A stretch of 64,000 bases of DNA from Struthio camelus (GCF_040807025.1 NW_027182594.1:1-64000), one strand, 5' to 3'; shown: positions 8,814 to 20,238, counted from the first letter of the stretch. The notes: generated by a model not told the origin, from the sequence alone. Program-made: numbers and translations.

Positions 8814-11800
8814 ATGACGCCGCAGGAGCTCACGTACCTGGCTGTGCTGCTGGCCTCCATCCCGCTCGGCTTCGCCTTCAAGGGCCGCGGTGAGGGGCGG
8901 GGGCTCATGCTGGGCGGGGGGGGGTATGGGGGGGTAATATTGGGGTGGGGGGGCTCATGCTGGGGGGGAATATGGGGGTTAATATTGGGGTGGGGGGGCT
9001 CATGTGGGGGGATATAGGGGGTTACTATTGGAGGGGCATGCTGGGGGGATCTGGAGGGGGTTAATTTTGGGGTGGGGGTTCATGCTGGGGGGGAATCTAG
9101 GGGGTTAATATTGGGGGGGTCATGTAGGAGGAATAGGGGGGTATTGGAGGGGCTGTGCGGGGATATGGGGGCTCATGGTGGGGCAGCTTGGGGCGCTGTG
9201 GGGTGCTATGGGGGTGCAGCTTGGGTGTGGGGTGCGGGCAGCTCATGCTGGGGGGCAATATGTGGGACTATGGGGGGGGGACACATGCTATGGGGCAGTA
9301 TGTGGGGCCATGGGGGGGGGTCATGCTATGAGGCAATATGCACAGCTATGGCGAGGGCTCTTATGGGGCAATATGTGGTGCTATGGAGGGGGTCATGCTA
9401 TGGGGCAGTATGTGGGGCTATGGGGGGGGCCATGCTATGGGGTAGTATGTGGGGCTATGGAAAAGGCTTATGCTATTAGGGAACATGTGGGGCAATGAGA
9501 AATTATGTGGGGGGGGTTCATGCAATGGGACAGTATGGGGGGCCGTTGGGGGGGGGGAGTCATGCAATGGGGCAGTATGTGGGGGCCGTTGGGGGGGGGA
9601 GTCATGCAATGGGGCAGTATGTGGGGGCCGTTGGGGGGGGGAGTCATGCAATGGGGCAGTATGTGGGGGCCGTTGGGGGGGGAGTCATGCAATGGGGCAG
9701 TATGTGGGGGCCGTTGGGGGGGGGAGTCATGCTATGGGGCAGTATGTGGGGGCCGTTGGGGGGGGGGGAGTCATGCAATGGGGCAGTATGTGGGGGCCGT
9801 TGGGGGGGGGAGTCATGCTATGGGGCAGTATGTGGGGGCTGTTGGGGGGGAGTCATGCAATGGGGCAGTATGTGGGGACCATTGGGGGGGGAAAGTCATG
9901 CAATGGGGCAGTATGTGGGGGCCGTTGGGGGGGGGAGTCATGCAATGGGGCAGTATGTGGGGGCCGTTGGGGGGGGAGTCATGCAATGGGGCAGTATGTG
10001 GGGGCCGTTGGGGGGGGAGTCATGCTATGGGGCAGTATGTGGGGGCCGTTGGGGGGGGAGTCATGCTATGGGGCAGTATGTGGGGGCTGTTGGGGGGGAG
10101 TCATGCTATGGGGCAGTATGTGGGGGCCGTTGGGGGGGGGAGTCATGCAATGGGGCAGTATGTGGGGGCCGTTGGGGGGGGAGTCATGCTATGGGGCAGT
10201 ATGTGGGGGCCGTTGGGGGGGGAGTCATGCTATGGGGCAGTATGTGGGGGCCGTTGGGGGGGGGGAGTCATGCAATGGGGCAGTATGGGCAGCTACGGAG
10301 AGAGCTCGTATTGTGGGGGGGGGCAGTGATTGGGGGGGGTGCGTGCTATGGGGGGGCCCATGAGGTTGCTGAACATTGGGGGAGCAGTTACGGGGCAGGG
10401 AGGGGTTTTGGGGGGGGTGTTGGGGGTCAAACCGCACCCCCACCCGGTGCTGTCCCCCCCCCCCGCAGGCCCCCGGGCCCGGCAGCTGGGGGGGGCGGCG
10501 GCGGGGCTGGCCCTGGCCCTGGCCACCTGCGGCCCCCACGCGCTGCACTCGCTGCTCACCGTGCTGGGCACCTGGGCCCTGCTGCGCCTCGCCCCCAGGT
10601 GCGCCGCGCGCCGGCCCCCCCCCCCGGACGCCGGGGCCCCTCGCTCTGCCGAGAGCCGGGGGCGGCGGGGGGGGGGGGAGGCGTTTCGGGGCTCGTCGAG
10701 CCAGCCGGGCTCGTTATTGCGTCACGGCCCTGCTCCGGGGGAGGGGGGGGGGCGGAAGCCATGTGGGAAGTTGTTTTGGGGGGGGGGGACAGTGAGGCAT
10801 TATGGGAGTTCCTGGGGGGGGGGAAACACGGTGTTGGTGCAATGCATTGTGGGAGTTGGCGTGAGCACCCCCCACCCCGGGCCATGATGGGATTGTTTGG
10901 GGTGCCCTGGGGCATTGTGGGATTGGTCTGGTTGCCCCAGTGCATCATGGGATGGTTTTGGGGTGCCCCCCCCCTCAAAAAAAAACGGTGCATGGCAGGT
11001 TGGCATGAGTGGGTGCCCCAGTGCATGATGGGATTGACTCGCTTGCCCCAGGGCACCATGGGTTGGGTTTGGTTGCCCCAGGGCACCATGGGATGGGTTT
11101 GGTTGCCCCAGGGCACAATGGGTTGGGTTTGGTTGCCCCAGGGCACCATGGGATGGGTTTGGTTGCCCCAGTGCACCATGGGTTGGGTTTGGTTGCCCCA
11201 GGGCACCATGGGATGGGTTTGGTTGCCCCAGTGCACCATGGGTTGGGTTTGGTTGCCCCAGTGCATCATGGGTTGGGTTTGGTTGCCCCAGGGCACCATG
11301 GGATGGGTTTGGTTGCCCCAGGGCACCATGGGACAGGTTTGGTTGCCCCAGGGCACCATGGGATGGGTTTGGTTGCCCCAGTGCATCATGGGATTGATTT
11401 TTTTAGGCTCCCCCCCCCCCACCAGCACATGGGGGGTTGGCATGAGTGGGTGCCCCAGTGCATGATGGGATTGACTCGCTTGCCCCAGGGCACCATGGGA
11501 CGGGTTTGGTTGCCCCAGGGCATCATGGGACAGGTTTGGTTGCCCCAGGGCACCATGGGACGGGTTTGGTTCCCCAGGGCATCATGGGATGGGTTTGGTT
11601 GCCCCACTGCATCATGGGATTGATTTTTTTAGCACCCCCCCCCCCCCAACCAGCACATGGGGGGTTGGCACGAGTGGGTGTCCCAGTGCATGGTGGGATT
11701 GGCCCGGTGCCCCAGTGCATGGTGGGATTGCCCCCCCCTCTCCCCCCCCAGGCGGTGCGGGGCGGCCGCCATGGCCTGGACCTTCGGGTACCTGCTGTTC

Positions 11801-14800
11801 TTCCGCGTGGCCCCGGCCTGGGGGCTGCCGGCGCCGCCGCCCTACGCCAACGCGCTGCAGCTGCTGCTCACCCTCAAGGTGGGGGGGGGACCGGGGGGGG
11901 GTCTGGGGGCATCGGGGAGGGGGATACAGGGGCATTGAGGGAGCTGGGGACACTGGGGGGGAACAGGGGCATCGGGGGGGGGTCTGGGGACATTGGAGCC
12001 GTGGGACGGGGACATGGGGGGGAGGAGGAACATTGGGGAGGGGGGAACAGGGGAATTGGGAGGGGAAACTGAGGCATTGGGGGGGCAGGGACTTTGGAGG
12101 GAAACAGGGGCATGGGGGGGAGAACAGGGGCATCGGGGGGGGCTGGGGACATCGGGGGGGGACGGGGACATCGGGGGGACGGGGGCATCAGCACAGCCCC
12201 AGGATGGGGGGGCATCAAGGCAGCTTAGAGGGGGGGCGATAACCAGGCTGGGAGTGTGGGGAGGGGGAAGCCCTGGGGGCGGGGCCAGCAGGCCCAGGGG
12301 GCGGAGCTAGCAGGATGATATCACACAGTGGGCAGGGCTATAGGAAGGGGGCGTGGCCAGCAGGGGTGGGGGGGTGTAAAAGTTTGGTCGCGGTGGGGCT
12401 AGTGAGGGGTGTGGTCGAGCCGAGGGGTGGGGCTAGGGGGAGGGGGCGGGGCCAGCGAGCCTCACCCTGCTTGGCCCCGCCCCCAGATGGTGAGTCTGGC
12501 CAGTGACGTGCAGGAGCTGAGCGAGGCGCCGCCCCCGGCGCAGGAAGTGACGTCGGCCCCGCCGGAGCTCGCGATTGGCTCCCTCGAGGCCTGTCCGGGG
12601 CTGCTGGAGATCCTCTGCTACAGCTACTGCTACCTGGGGCTGCTGACAGGTGCGCCCGGACGCCTGGGCCCTCCCCCCGGACGCCTGGGCCCCTCCCCAG
12701 ACACCTGGGCCCCCCCCCCCAGACACCTGGGTCCCTGCCCGGACACCTGGGCCCCTGCCCCGGACACCTGGGCCCCTCCCTGACACCTAGGACCCTCCCA
12801 GACACCTGGGTCCCTCCCCCCGGACACCTGGGTCCCTCCCCCTGGACACCTGGGTCCCTCCCCCGGACACCTGGGCCCCTCCCTGACACCTAGGACCTGC
12901 CCGGACACCTAGGACCCACCCGGACACCTGGGTCCCTCCCCCGGACACCTGGGCCCCTCCCTAACACCTAGGACCCTCCCAGACACCTGGGCCCCTCCCC
13001 CCGGACACCTGGGCCCCTCCCTGACACCTAGGACCCACCCGGACACCTGGGCCCCTCCCCCCGGACACCTGGGTCCCTCCCCTGGACACCTGGGCCCCTC
13101 CCTAACACCTAGGACCCGCCCAGACACCTGGGCCCCTCCCCCCGGATGCCTGGGCCCCTCCCCAGACACCTGGGTCCCTCCCTGACGCCTGGGCCCCTCC
13201 CCCCGGACACCTGGGCCCCTCCCTGACACCTAGGACCCACCCGGACACCTGGGCGCCTCCCCCTGGACACCTGGGCCCCTCCCTGACACCTAGGAGCTGC
13301 CTGGACTCCTGGGTCCCTCCCCCGGACACCTGGGTCCCTTCCCCGGACACCTGGGCCCCTCCCTGACACCTAGGAGCTGCCTGGACACCTGGGCCCCTCC
13401 CCCTGGACACCTGGGCCCCTCCCCCTGGACACCTGGGTCCCTGCCCCGGACACCTGGGCCCCTCCCTGACACCTAGGAGCTGCCTGGACTCCTGGGTCCC
13501 TCCCCCTGGACACCTGGGCCCCTCCCTGACACCTAGGACCCACCCGGACACCTGGGCCCCTCCCTGACACCTAGGAGCTGCCTGGACTCCTGGGTCCCTC
13601 CCCCGGACACCTGGGTCCCTCCCCCGGACACCTGAGTCGCTCCCGGGATGCCTGGGCCCCCAGGGGGACAGACAGCGGGTTCTGGGGCAGAGCGGGGCCC
13701 CCCGGACGCCTGGGTCCCTCCGGGGGTCTCCAGGGCGTCGCCCCCCCCCCCCCCCCACAAACACTCCCCGGACACCGGGGTCCTGAGGCCGCCGTTTCCC
13801 CCTCCCCCCCACCCCAACCAGGCCCCTTCTACCGCTTCGGGACGCACCGGGACTGGGTGCGGGGGCCGGTGCCGGCGGCCTCGTGGCGGCGGGTGCTGGG
13901 GCGGGCGGCGCCGGCGCCGGCGCTGGGGGCGCTGGGCGAGGCGGCGGCGCGGCTCTTCCCGCTGGGCGCCGTGCGGGCCCCGGCCTTCGGCGCCCGGCCC
14001 CTGGCGCTGCGCCTCTTCTACATGGCGCCCGTCTTCTTCGCCTTCCGCATGCGCTTCTACGTGGCCTGGCTGTGCGCCGAGGCCGCCTGCCTGGCCGCCG
14101 CCTTCGGCGCCTACCCGCCCGCCGCCCGGCCCCGGCCCGGCCTGGGGCCCTCCGCCCCCTACCGCCGCCCCCGCAGGTGCCCGGGCGCCTGGGCCCCCCG
14201 TCCTGGGTGGTGGTGGTGGGGGGGGGGGATGGAGCACCGGATGCCTGGGTCCCTCCTGGGGCCTATGGGTCTGGGCGGGGGGTGCGGGGAAAGGCATGGG
14301 CACCCGGACGGTTGGGACCCCGGAGGGTGGGGGGCACCCGGACGCCTGGGACCCCGGAGGGTGGGGGCACTTGGACGGCTGGGACCCCGGAGGGTGGGGG
14401 GCACCCGGATGGCTGGGACCCCGGAGGGTGGGGGCACCCGGACGCCTGGGACCCCGGAGGGTGGGGGCACCCGGACGGCTGGGACCCCGGAGGGTGGGGG
14501 GCACGCGGATGGTTGGGTCCCTGGAGGGTGGGGGGCACCCGGATGCCTGGGACCCCGGAGGGTGGGGGCACCCGGACGGTTGGGTCCCTGGAGGGTGGGG
14601 GCACCCGGAGGCCTGGGACCCCGGAGGGTGGGGGGGCACCCGGACACCTGGGACCCCGGAGGGTGGAGGCACCCGGATGCCTGGGACCCCGGAGGGTGGG
14701 GGGCACCCGGACGCCTGGGACCCCGGAGGGTGGGGGCACCCGGACGCCTGGGACCCCGGAGGGTGGGGGGCACCCGGATGGCTGGGTCCCTGGAGGGTGG

Positions 14801-16743
14801 GGGCACCCAGACGCCTGGGACCCCGGAGGGTGGAGGCACCCGGACGCCTGGGACCCCGGAGGGCGGGGGCACCCGGACACCTGGGCCCCTCTCGAGGGGA
14901 GCTGAGGGGCTGAGGCCCTGGGGGGCGGGGGCAGTGGGGACACCCGGACGCCTGGGTCCCTGGGGTGGGGGGGGGGAACAGGACACGTGGGTCCCTGGGG
15001 GCTACGGGTCTGGGAAGGGGGGGACTGGGGGCGCCCGGACGCCGGGGCCCCGCAGCGACGGGGCGGCGCCGCAGGGCGGACGAGGTGCCGGCCGAGCAGT
15101 ACGACTACGAGACCATCCGCAACATCGACCCGGTGGGCACCGACTTCTGCGTGCGCTTCCGCGACGGCATGAAGCACTGGAACATGACGGTGCAGTGGTG
15201 GCTGGCGCACTACGTGCACCGGCGGGCGCCCCGGCACCCCCCCGCCCTCCGGTACCGCTCGGGGGGCTGCGGCGGGGGAACGGGGGGAGCAAGGAGGGAG
15301 CGGCGGAGGGAGGGAGGAAAAAGAAGGGGGGGAAGAAAAGGAGGTAAAAAGAAGGGGGAGAGAAAAAAGAGGGAGGGAAAGGCAGAGAGGGAGAGAAGGG
15401 GAAAAGGAAGGGAGAAGGGAAAAAGGGAAGGAGGAGAATGAAGGAGGGGGGAAAAGGGAGGCAGCGAGGAAAGAGGAAGGGAGGGAGGAAGAAGGGAGGG
15501 AGGAAGAAGGGAAGAAAAGGAAAAAGGGGAACAAAATGGAGAAAGGAAAAGGGAAAGAGCAAGGAAGAAGACAAAATGAAAAAAGGGAGGGAGGGAGCAA
15601 AAAAGGAGAGAAAAAGGGGGAGGAAGGAAGAAGGGGAGGAAAGAGGGAGAGAGGAAAAGGGAGGAAGAGAAGAAGGGAGGGAGATGGGAAGAGAGAAAGG
15701 AAAAGGGGGAAGGAAGAAGGGGCGAAGGAAGAAGGGAAGGAAAAAAGGAAGGGAGAGAGGAAGAGGGAAAGAGAGGAAGAGAAGAAGAGAAAGAGAGGGA
15801 GGAAGCAGGAAGAAGCAGAAAGGAAAAGGGAAGGAAAGGAAGGAAGAGGGAGTAAAGAAGAGAGAAGCAGGCAGGAAAAGAGAAGGAGGGAGAGGGAGGA
15901 AGAGAGAGGAGAAGGGAGGAAGAGGGAGGGAGGAAGAGGGAGGGAGGAAGAGGGAGGGAGGAAGAGGGAGGGAGGAAGAGGGAGGGAGGAAGAGAGAGGG
16001 AGGGAAGAAGAAGGAGGAAAAGAAAAGGAGGGAGAAGGAGGAAGAGGGAGGAAAAGAGAGGGAGGAAGAGGGAGGAAAAGAAAGGGAGGGAGGGGGAGGA
16101 AGAGGGAGGGACCCCCCGATTGCCCCCGAGGCCGCCGGGGCGAGGGGCCGGGGGGCCCCGGCGTGCGGCGCCGCCCCCGTGCCGAGCCCGGCCTCCCCGC
16201 AGGAGCGCCTGGACCATGCTGGTCTCGGCCTACTGGCACGGGCTGCACCCGGGCTACTACCTGAGCTTCCTGAGCGTGCCGCTGTGGCTGGCGGCCGAGC
16301 GGGCGGCCGAGCGGGCGCTGCGGGGACGCCTGGGCCCCCGGGCCCGCGCCCTGGCCCGCGGCCCCCACTGGTTCCTCAAGATGCGCGCCTACGACTACCT
16401 GTGCATGGGCTTCGTGCTGCTGGGCGCCGGCGACACCCTGCGCTACTGGGGCTCCATCTACTACTGCCTCCACCTGCTGCCGCTGCTGCTGCTGGCCGCC
16501 GCCGCCCTGCTGGGCCCCGGCCCCGAGCCCGGCGCCCCCCCGGGCCCCGGCGTCCGGGGGGAGGGGGGCGGCCCCGGCGAGCGGGGGGGTCCGGGTGGGC
16601 CAGACCAGGACGCCCACAAAGCCACCGGCGGGCACCCAGGTGTCCGGGGGCAGGAGGAGGAGGGTGAACCCAGCCGGGAGGACCCAGGCGTCCGGGAGAA
16701 TCCGGGCATCCGCAGCCGGGTGAAGCTGAGTGGGGGGGAGTGA
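8814..16743 (+). CDS. MBOAT7: MBOAT7 (LPIAT1), lysophosphatidylinositol acyltransferase
   Basis: Multipass ER membrane enzyme that transfers arachidonoyl-CoA to lysophosphatidylinositol. Exons: 8814-8889, 10469-10598, 11752-11878, 12487-12649, 13822-14176, about 15075-15251 and 16203-16743; the sum is 523 codons including the stop. Landmarks: MTPQELTYLAVLLASIPLGF, CGPHALHSLLTVLGTWALL, AWTFGYLLFF, LLEILCYSYCYLGLLTG, GPFYRF, LFYMAPVFFAFRMRFYVAW, YDYETIRNID, then the MBOAT active-site Asn in WNMTVQWW and His in SAYWHGLHPGYY, and FLKMRAYDYLCMGFVLL. The acceptor of the sixth exon is uncertain: the phase favours 15075 over the better-looking site at 15056. The protein (about 522 residues) is longer than human (472), mainly in a Gly/Pro-rich tail containing HPGVRG, DPGVRE and NPGIRS, which derive from the dispersed CCCAGGCGTCCGGG core. 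The same core abuts the start codon. Confidence 0.95.
9500..10295. repeat. About 45-base minisatellite in MBOAT7 intron 1
   Basis: About seventeen near-identical units built from GTCATGCAATGGGGCAGTAT followed by GTGGGGGCCGTTGGGGGGG. The G run varies in length. A looser related repeat (GGGGCAGTATGTGGGGCTAT) occupies 9160-9500. Confidence 0.93.
10860..11735. repeat. 30-base minisatellite in MBOAT7 intron 2
   Basis: Tandem GGTTGCCCCAGGGCACCATG + GGATGGGTTT units (CAT/CAC and GGGT/GGAT variants). Two longer duplicated blocks share AGCACATGGGGGGTTGGCA near 11423 and 11653, so there is also a larger repeated unit of roughly 230 bases. Confidence 0.92.
11885..12235. repeat. GGGGGACATCGGGGG-type repeat in MBOAT7 intron 3
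   Basis: Irregular G-rich units (GGGGACATCGGGGGGG, GGGGCATTGGGGGG). The rest of the intron to 12486 is GC-rich, with GGGGCGGGGC boxes but no clear unit. Confidence 0.75.
12650..13640. repeat. GGACACCTGGGCCCCTCCC minisatellite in MBOAT7 intron 4
   Basis: Tandem units of about 18-21 bases (GACACCTGGGTCCCTCCCCC, GACACCTAGGACCCACCC) with larger repeated blocks that include GAGCTGCCTGGACTCCTGGG. The unit is a relative of the dispersed GGACGCCTGGG core. Confidence 0.93.
14285..14905. repeat. About 33-base minisatellite in MBOAT7 intron 5
   Basis: About eighteen units of CACCCGGACGCCTGGGACCC + CGGAGGGTGGGGG. It contains the GGACGCCTGGG core on the plus strand. Confidence 0.93.
15290..16112. repeat. 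Long polypurine tract in MBOAT7 intron 6
   Basis: About 820 bases of almost uninterrupted G and A (GGGAGGAAGAGGGAGG, GGAAAAGGGGAAAGG) with only scattered pyrimidines. It ends in a clearer GAGGGAGGGAGGAA tandem at 15900-16110. Such tracts can form triplex DNA. The long Lys/Arg/Glu/Gly frames across it are artefacts. Confidence 0.93.
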
Positions 16744-16935
16744 TGGGGGGGGGAACCTCTACATCCCCCCCGAGGGAACCAGGTGACCGGGGAGCAATGG
16801 GGAGGGGGGCAAGGCTGGGGGGGACACATGTACCTGGGGGGGAACAGGGTGCTTTTGGGGTTGGGGGGGGCTGTGCTTTTTAAGGGAGGTTCTGGGGGAC
16901 CCAGGCGTCTGGGGGCCGCAGGCTGGAATGGGCTC

Positions 16936-16941
16936 AATAAA
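16936..16941 (+). promoter_or_regulatory. MBOAT7 polyadenylation signal
   Basis: AATAAA within GGGCTCAATAAAGCGC, about 195 bases after the stop codon. Confidence 0.85.
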
Positions 16942-16984
16942 GCGCTCGAGTGACCCCAGCGGCTCCAGGGGTCCTTGGTGTCCC

Positions 16985-17600
16985 CAAAGTTTGGGATGGA
17001 GGAGGGGGAACGAGGCCGGGATTGAGGGGGGGGGGTGAGACTGGGATTCGGGGGGGAACGAGGCCGGGATTGAGGGGGGGGGTGAAACTGGGATTCGGGG
17101 GGGAACGAGGCCGGGATTGGGGGGGGGGTGAGACTGGGATTCGGGGGGGAACGAGGCCGGGATTGGGGGGAGGACAAGGCTGGGATTTGGGGGGGAACGA
17201 GGCCGGGTTTGAGGGGGGGATGAGGCTGGGATTTGGAGGGGGGGGCTGGGATTTGGTGGGGGGATGAGGCCGGGATTGAGGGGAGGAAGAGGCCAGGATT
17301 TGGGGGGGACGAGGCCGGGATTGAGGGGGGGATGAAGCCGGGATTTGGGGGGGGACGAAGCCAGGGTTTGGGGAGGGGACGAGGCTGGGATTTGGGGGGG
17401 ACGAGGCCGGGATTGAGGGGGGGACGAAGCCGGGATTTGGGGGGGGATGAAGCCAGGGTTTGGGGAGCGGACGAGGCCGGGATTTGGGGGGGACGAGGCC
17501 GGGATTGAGGGGGGGATGAAGCCGGGATTTGGGGGGGGGGATGAAGCCAGGATTTGGGGGGGGATGAAGCCAGGGTTTGGGGAGGGGACGAGACCCCGGG
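16985..17600. repeat. GGGACGAGGCCGGGATT minisatellite between MBOAT7 and LENG1
   Basis: Tandem 22-27 base units (GACGAGGCCGGGATTGAGGG, GATGAAGCCGGGATTTGGGG). No gene is seen here; TMC4, which occupies this place in mammals, is absent. Confidence 0.92.
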
Positions 17601-17699
17601 CCCGGGTTAAACGGGGCCCGGACCCCCCCCCTCCCCCGCCGGGGCAGGGCCGCCCTCGCCTCGCCGCTCCCGCCTCACCACAGAGCGCAACATGGCGGC

Positions 17700-17860
17700 G
17701 CGGCAGCCTACAGCTCCCAGCATGCCTCGCGGGTGGTGGGGGTGGGGTGGGGCGCAGCCGGAAGACTACATTTCCCAGCATGCCCTGCCCTTCGCCGCGC
17801 TGCCCGCCCGGCCAATCAGGCGGCGCGGGCCGGATCTCCGCTGACCAATCGCGGCGTGCG
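17700..17860 (+). promoter_or_regulatory. LENG1 promoter with two ZNF143-like sites and CCAAT boxes
   Basis: CTACAGCTCCCAGCATGCC (about 17708-17726) and ACTACATTTCCCAGCATGCC (from 17765) match the ZNF143/SBF consensus (ACTACAATTCCCAGCATGC). CCAATCA near 17812 and CCAATCG near 17845 are CCAAT boxes. All lie within 250 bases of the LENG1 start in CpG-rich sequence, typical of a housekeeping promoter. Confidence 0.7.
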
Positions 17861-17952
17861 CCGGGGGAGGGGGGGGGGAAGGCGGGCGGGGCCTGGTGGG
17901 TGGTGGGGGAGGAAGGCGCGGCCCGGCGAAGGCGAGCGGGGCGGCGGCGGCC

Positions 17953-20238
17953 ATGAACATCCTGCCGAAGAAGTCGTGGCACGTGCGGAACAAGGACAAT
18001 GTGGCCCGGGTGCGGCGCGACGAGGCCGAGGCCGAGGCCGAGCGGCGGAAGCGGGAGGCGCGGGCGCTGCTGGCGGAGCAGGAGGCGAGTGCGCCGCGCA
18101 TGCGCGGCTCTGCGGCCGCGGCTGGTGGGGGGCGGGGGAAAGACGTCGCGCGCGCGGCGCCTGCGCAGTGCTGCCGCCGGCGGCTTTCCCGCCCTCCTGC
18201 GGCCACGTGACGGCGGGGCGGGGCTGGGCGCGACCATCGCGCACGGGGAGGGGGAGGAGGGGGGTGGGACGGATCAAACCATTCCGTGAAGGGGGGGGTG
18301 AAGCCAACCAATACGTGAACCGGGGGGGGGATCAAACCATTCCCTGGACGGGGTTGGGTGGGGGGGGTGGAGCAAACCATTCCCTGGATGGGGGGGTGGA
18401 GCATACCATTCCCTGGATGGGGGGGGTGGAGCAAACCATTCCCTGGATGGGGGGAGTGGAGCAAACCATTCCCTGGATGGGGGGAGTGGAGCAAACCATT
18501 CCCTGGATGGGGGGAGTGGAGCAAACCATTCCCTGGATTGGGGGGGTGGATCAAACCATTCCCTGCATGGGGGGGTGGATCAAACCATTCCCTGCGGGGG
18601 GGGGGGGTGGACCAAACCATTCCCTGGATGGGGGGGGTGGACCAAACCATTCCCTGGATGGGGGGGGTGGGCCAAACCATTCCCATGGCAGGGAATAGGG
18701 CCAAACTATTTTAAAACGGGGGGAGACGGACACCTCCCTGCATCGAAAGCGGAGGTGCTCAGCCACCCCCGCATCCCGCAGGCCCGGACCCAGCTGCTGC
18801 GGAAGAAGGCGCGAGGGGGGCCCGGCGCCCCGGACCACGCCGCCCTGCTCCCCAGCGGCCCCGGCCACCTCGAGCTCTTCCCCAGCCCAGCCGAGGCCGG
18901 CGGGGCCCCGGCCCCCAACAAGGAGCACGAGGAAGAGAAGCGGCAGGAGCAGGTGAGGAAGAGCCTGGGGGGGGGGGGGGAGCGACACGCACACACAACC
19001 CCCCCCCCCCGGCCATCCGGCAGCCCCTGACGCCGCCTGTCGCCCCCCAGGAGCGCCGGGAGCGGGCCCTGGGGCTGCTGACCTACCTGGGCCAGAGCGC
19101 GGCCGAGGCCCAGACCTGCCCGCCCTGGTACCAGCGGGCGCCCGAGGCGGCGGCGGCCGAGGCGGCGGAGCGGGACGAGGGCCGCAAGGCCAAGCTGGAC
19201 CCGCTGCGGGAGATGGAGAAGCAGCTGCGCAAGAAGGGGGCCCGCTCGGAGCGGCAGCAGCAGCGGCAGCAGCGGCGGCAGCGGCCCGAGAGCCGGGCGG
19301 CGGGGTGAGCCGGCCCCTGCTCCCGGCGGCACCCCCCGGAGCCGGGGCATCTGCCCCCGCGTGGGTCACAACTGCCCTCCAGAGGCACCCAGGGCAGGGA
19401 GCGGGGGTGTCTGCCCCCCTCCTGCCCCCCGAGCGGGTCACAACTGCCCCCTGGAGCAGGGAGCAGGGGTGTCTGCCCCCCTCCTGCCCCCCGAGTGGGT
19501 CACAACTGCCCCCAGGGCAGGGAGCAGGGGTGTCTGCCCCCCTCCTGCCCCCCGAGTGGGTCACAACTGCCCCCCGGGGCAGGGAGCAGGGGTGTCTGCC
19601 CCCCTCCTGCCCCCCGAGTGGGTCACAACTGCCCCCCGGGGCAGGGAGCAGGGGTGTCTGCCCCCCTCCTGCCCCCCGAGTGGGTCACAACTGCCCCCCG
19701 GGGCAGGGAGCAGGGGTGTCTGCCCCCCTCCTGCCCCCCGAGCGGGTCACAACTGCCCCCCAGAGCCACCCGCAGCAGGGAGCAGGAGTGCGTGCCCGCC
19801 AAGCAGGTCACAAGTGCCCCATGGAGCCTTTCAGGGCAGAGACCAGGGCATTTTCGCTCCTTCTGCCCCCATGACAAGTCACAACTGCCCCCCCCAGAGC
19901 CACCCGGAGCAGAGACCAGGGCATTCCCTCCCCTTCTGCCCCAGGTGGGGGGGTCACGGCTGCCCCCAGAGCCCTCCGGGGCAGGGGGAGCAGGGGCGGC
20001 TGCCCCCACCCCGCTGGCAGCCGCCCCCTTCGCCCGCAGGCGGCCGTCGCTGGAGGAGCTGCGCCGGGAGCGGCTGCAGCGCGAGGAGGCCGAGCGGGCC
20101 AGGACGCGGGCGCTGCTGGCCGGGCAGCGGGAGCCACCCGCCGAGGCGCCCGAGGCCGACGACCGCGCGCGCCGCTACAACTCCCAGTTCAACCCCCACC
20201 TGGCCCGGCAGCGCCGGGGGCCCCCCGAGCCCCGCTGA
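17953..20238 (+). CDS. LENG1: LENG1, leukocyte receptor cluster member 1
   Basis: Conserved nuclear protein with an N-terminal CIR-like basic motif, suggested by its family to associate with spliceosomal or co-repressor complexes. Its exact role is not settled. Exons: 17953-18084, 18782-18952, 19051-19304 and 20040-20238, giving 251 residues (human 264). Landmarks: [103 protein letters not shown] and [17 protein letters not shown]. The first intron begins GC rather than GT (GAG then GCGAGTG). Only this junction keeps frame with the conserved EQEA-RTQLL sequence, so it is probably a GC-AG intron. The third exon has a CAG/CGG-rich stretch coding [11 protein letters not shown]. Confidence 0.93.
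18280..18700. repeat. 30-base minisatellite in LENG1 intron 1
   Basis: About thirteen units of AAACCATTCCCTGGATGGGG + GGAGTGGAGC. It is less GC-rich than the neighbouring repeats. Confidence 0.93.
19355..19770. repeat. 60-base minisatellite in LENG1 intron 3
   Basis: Seven close copies containing GAGTGGGTCACAACTGCCCC, CCGGGGCAGGGAGCAGGGGT and GTCTGCCCCCCTCCTGCCCC. Diverged units continue to about 20000. Confidence 0.93.

Noticed and set aside
11030-11400. Regular spacing of 30-base repeats considered as a CRISPR array
   Set aside because: There are no unique spacers; units are contiguous and diverge gradually. The genome is eukaryotic.
9449-11465. Open frame of about 650 residues with AMGQYVGAVGG repeats
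   Set aside because: It runs through two introns and an exon of MBOAT7 in the wrong frame; repeat translation.
15291-16130. Lys/Arg/Glu-rich frames across the polypurine tract
   Set aside because: Low-complexity translation inside an MBOAT7 intron; nothing conserved.
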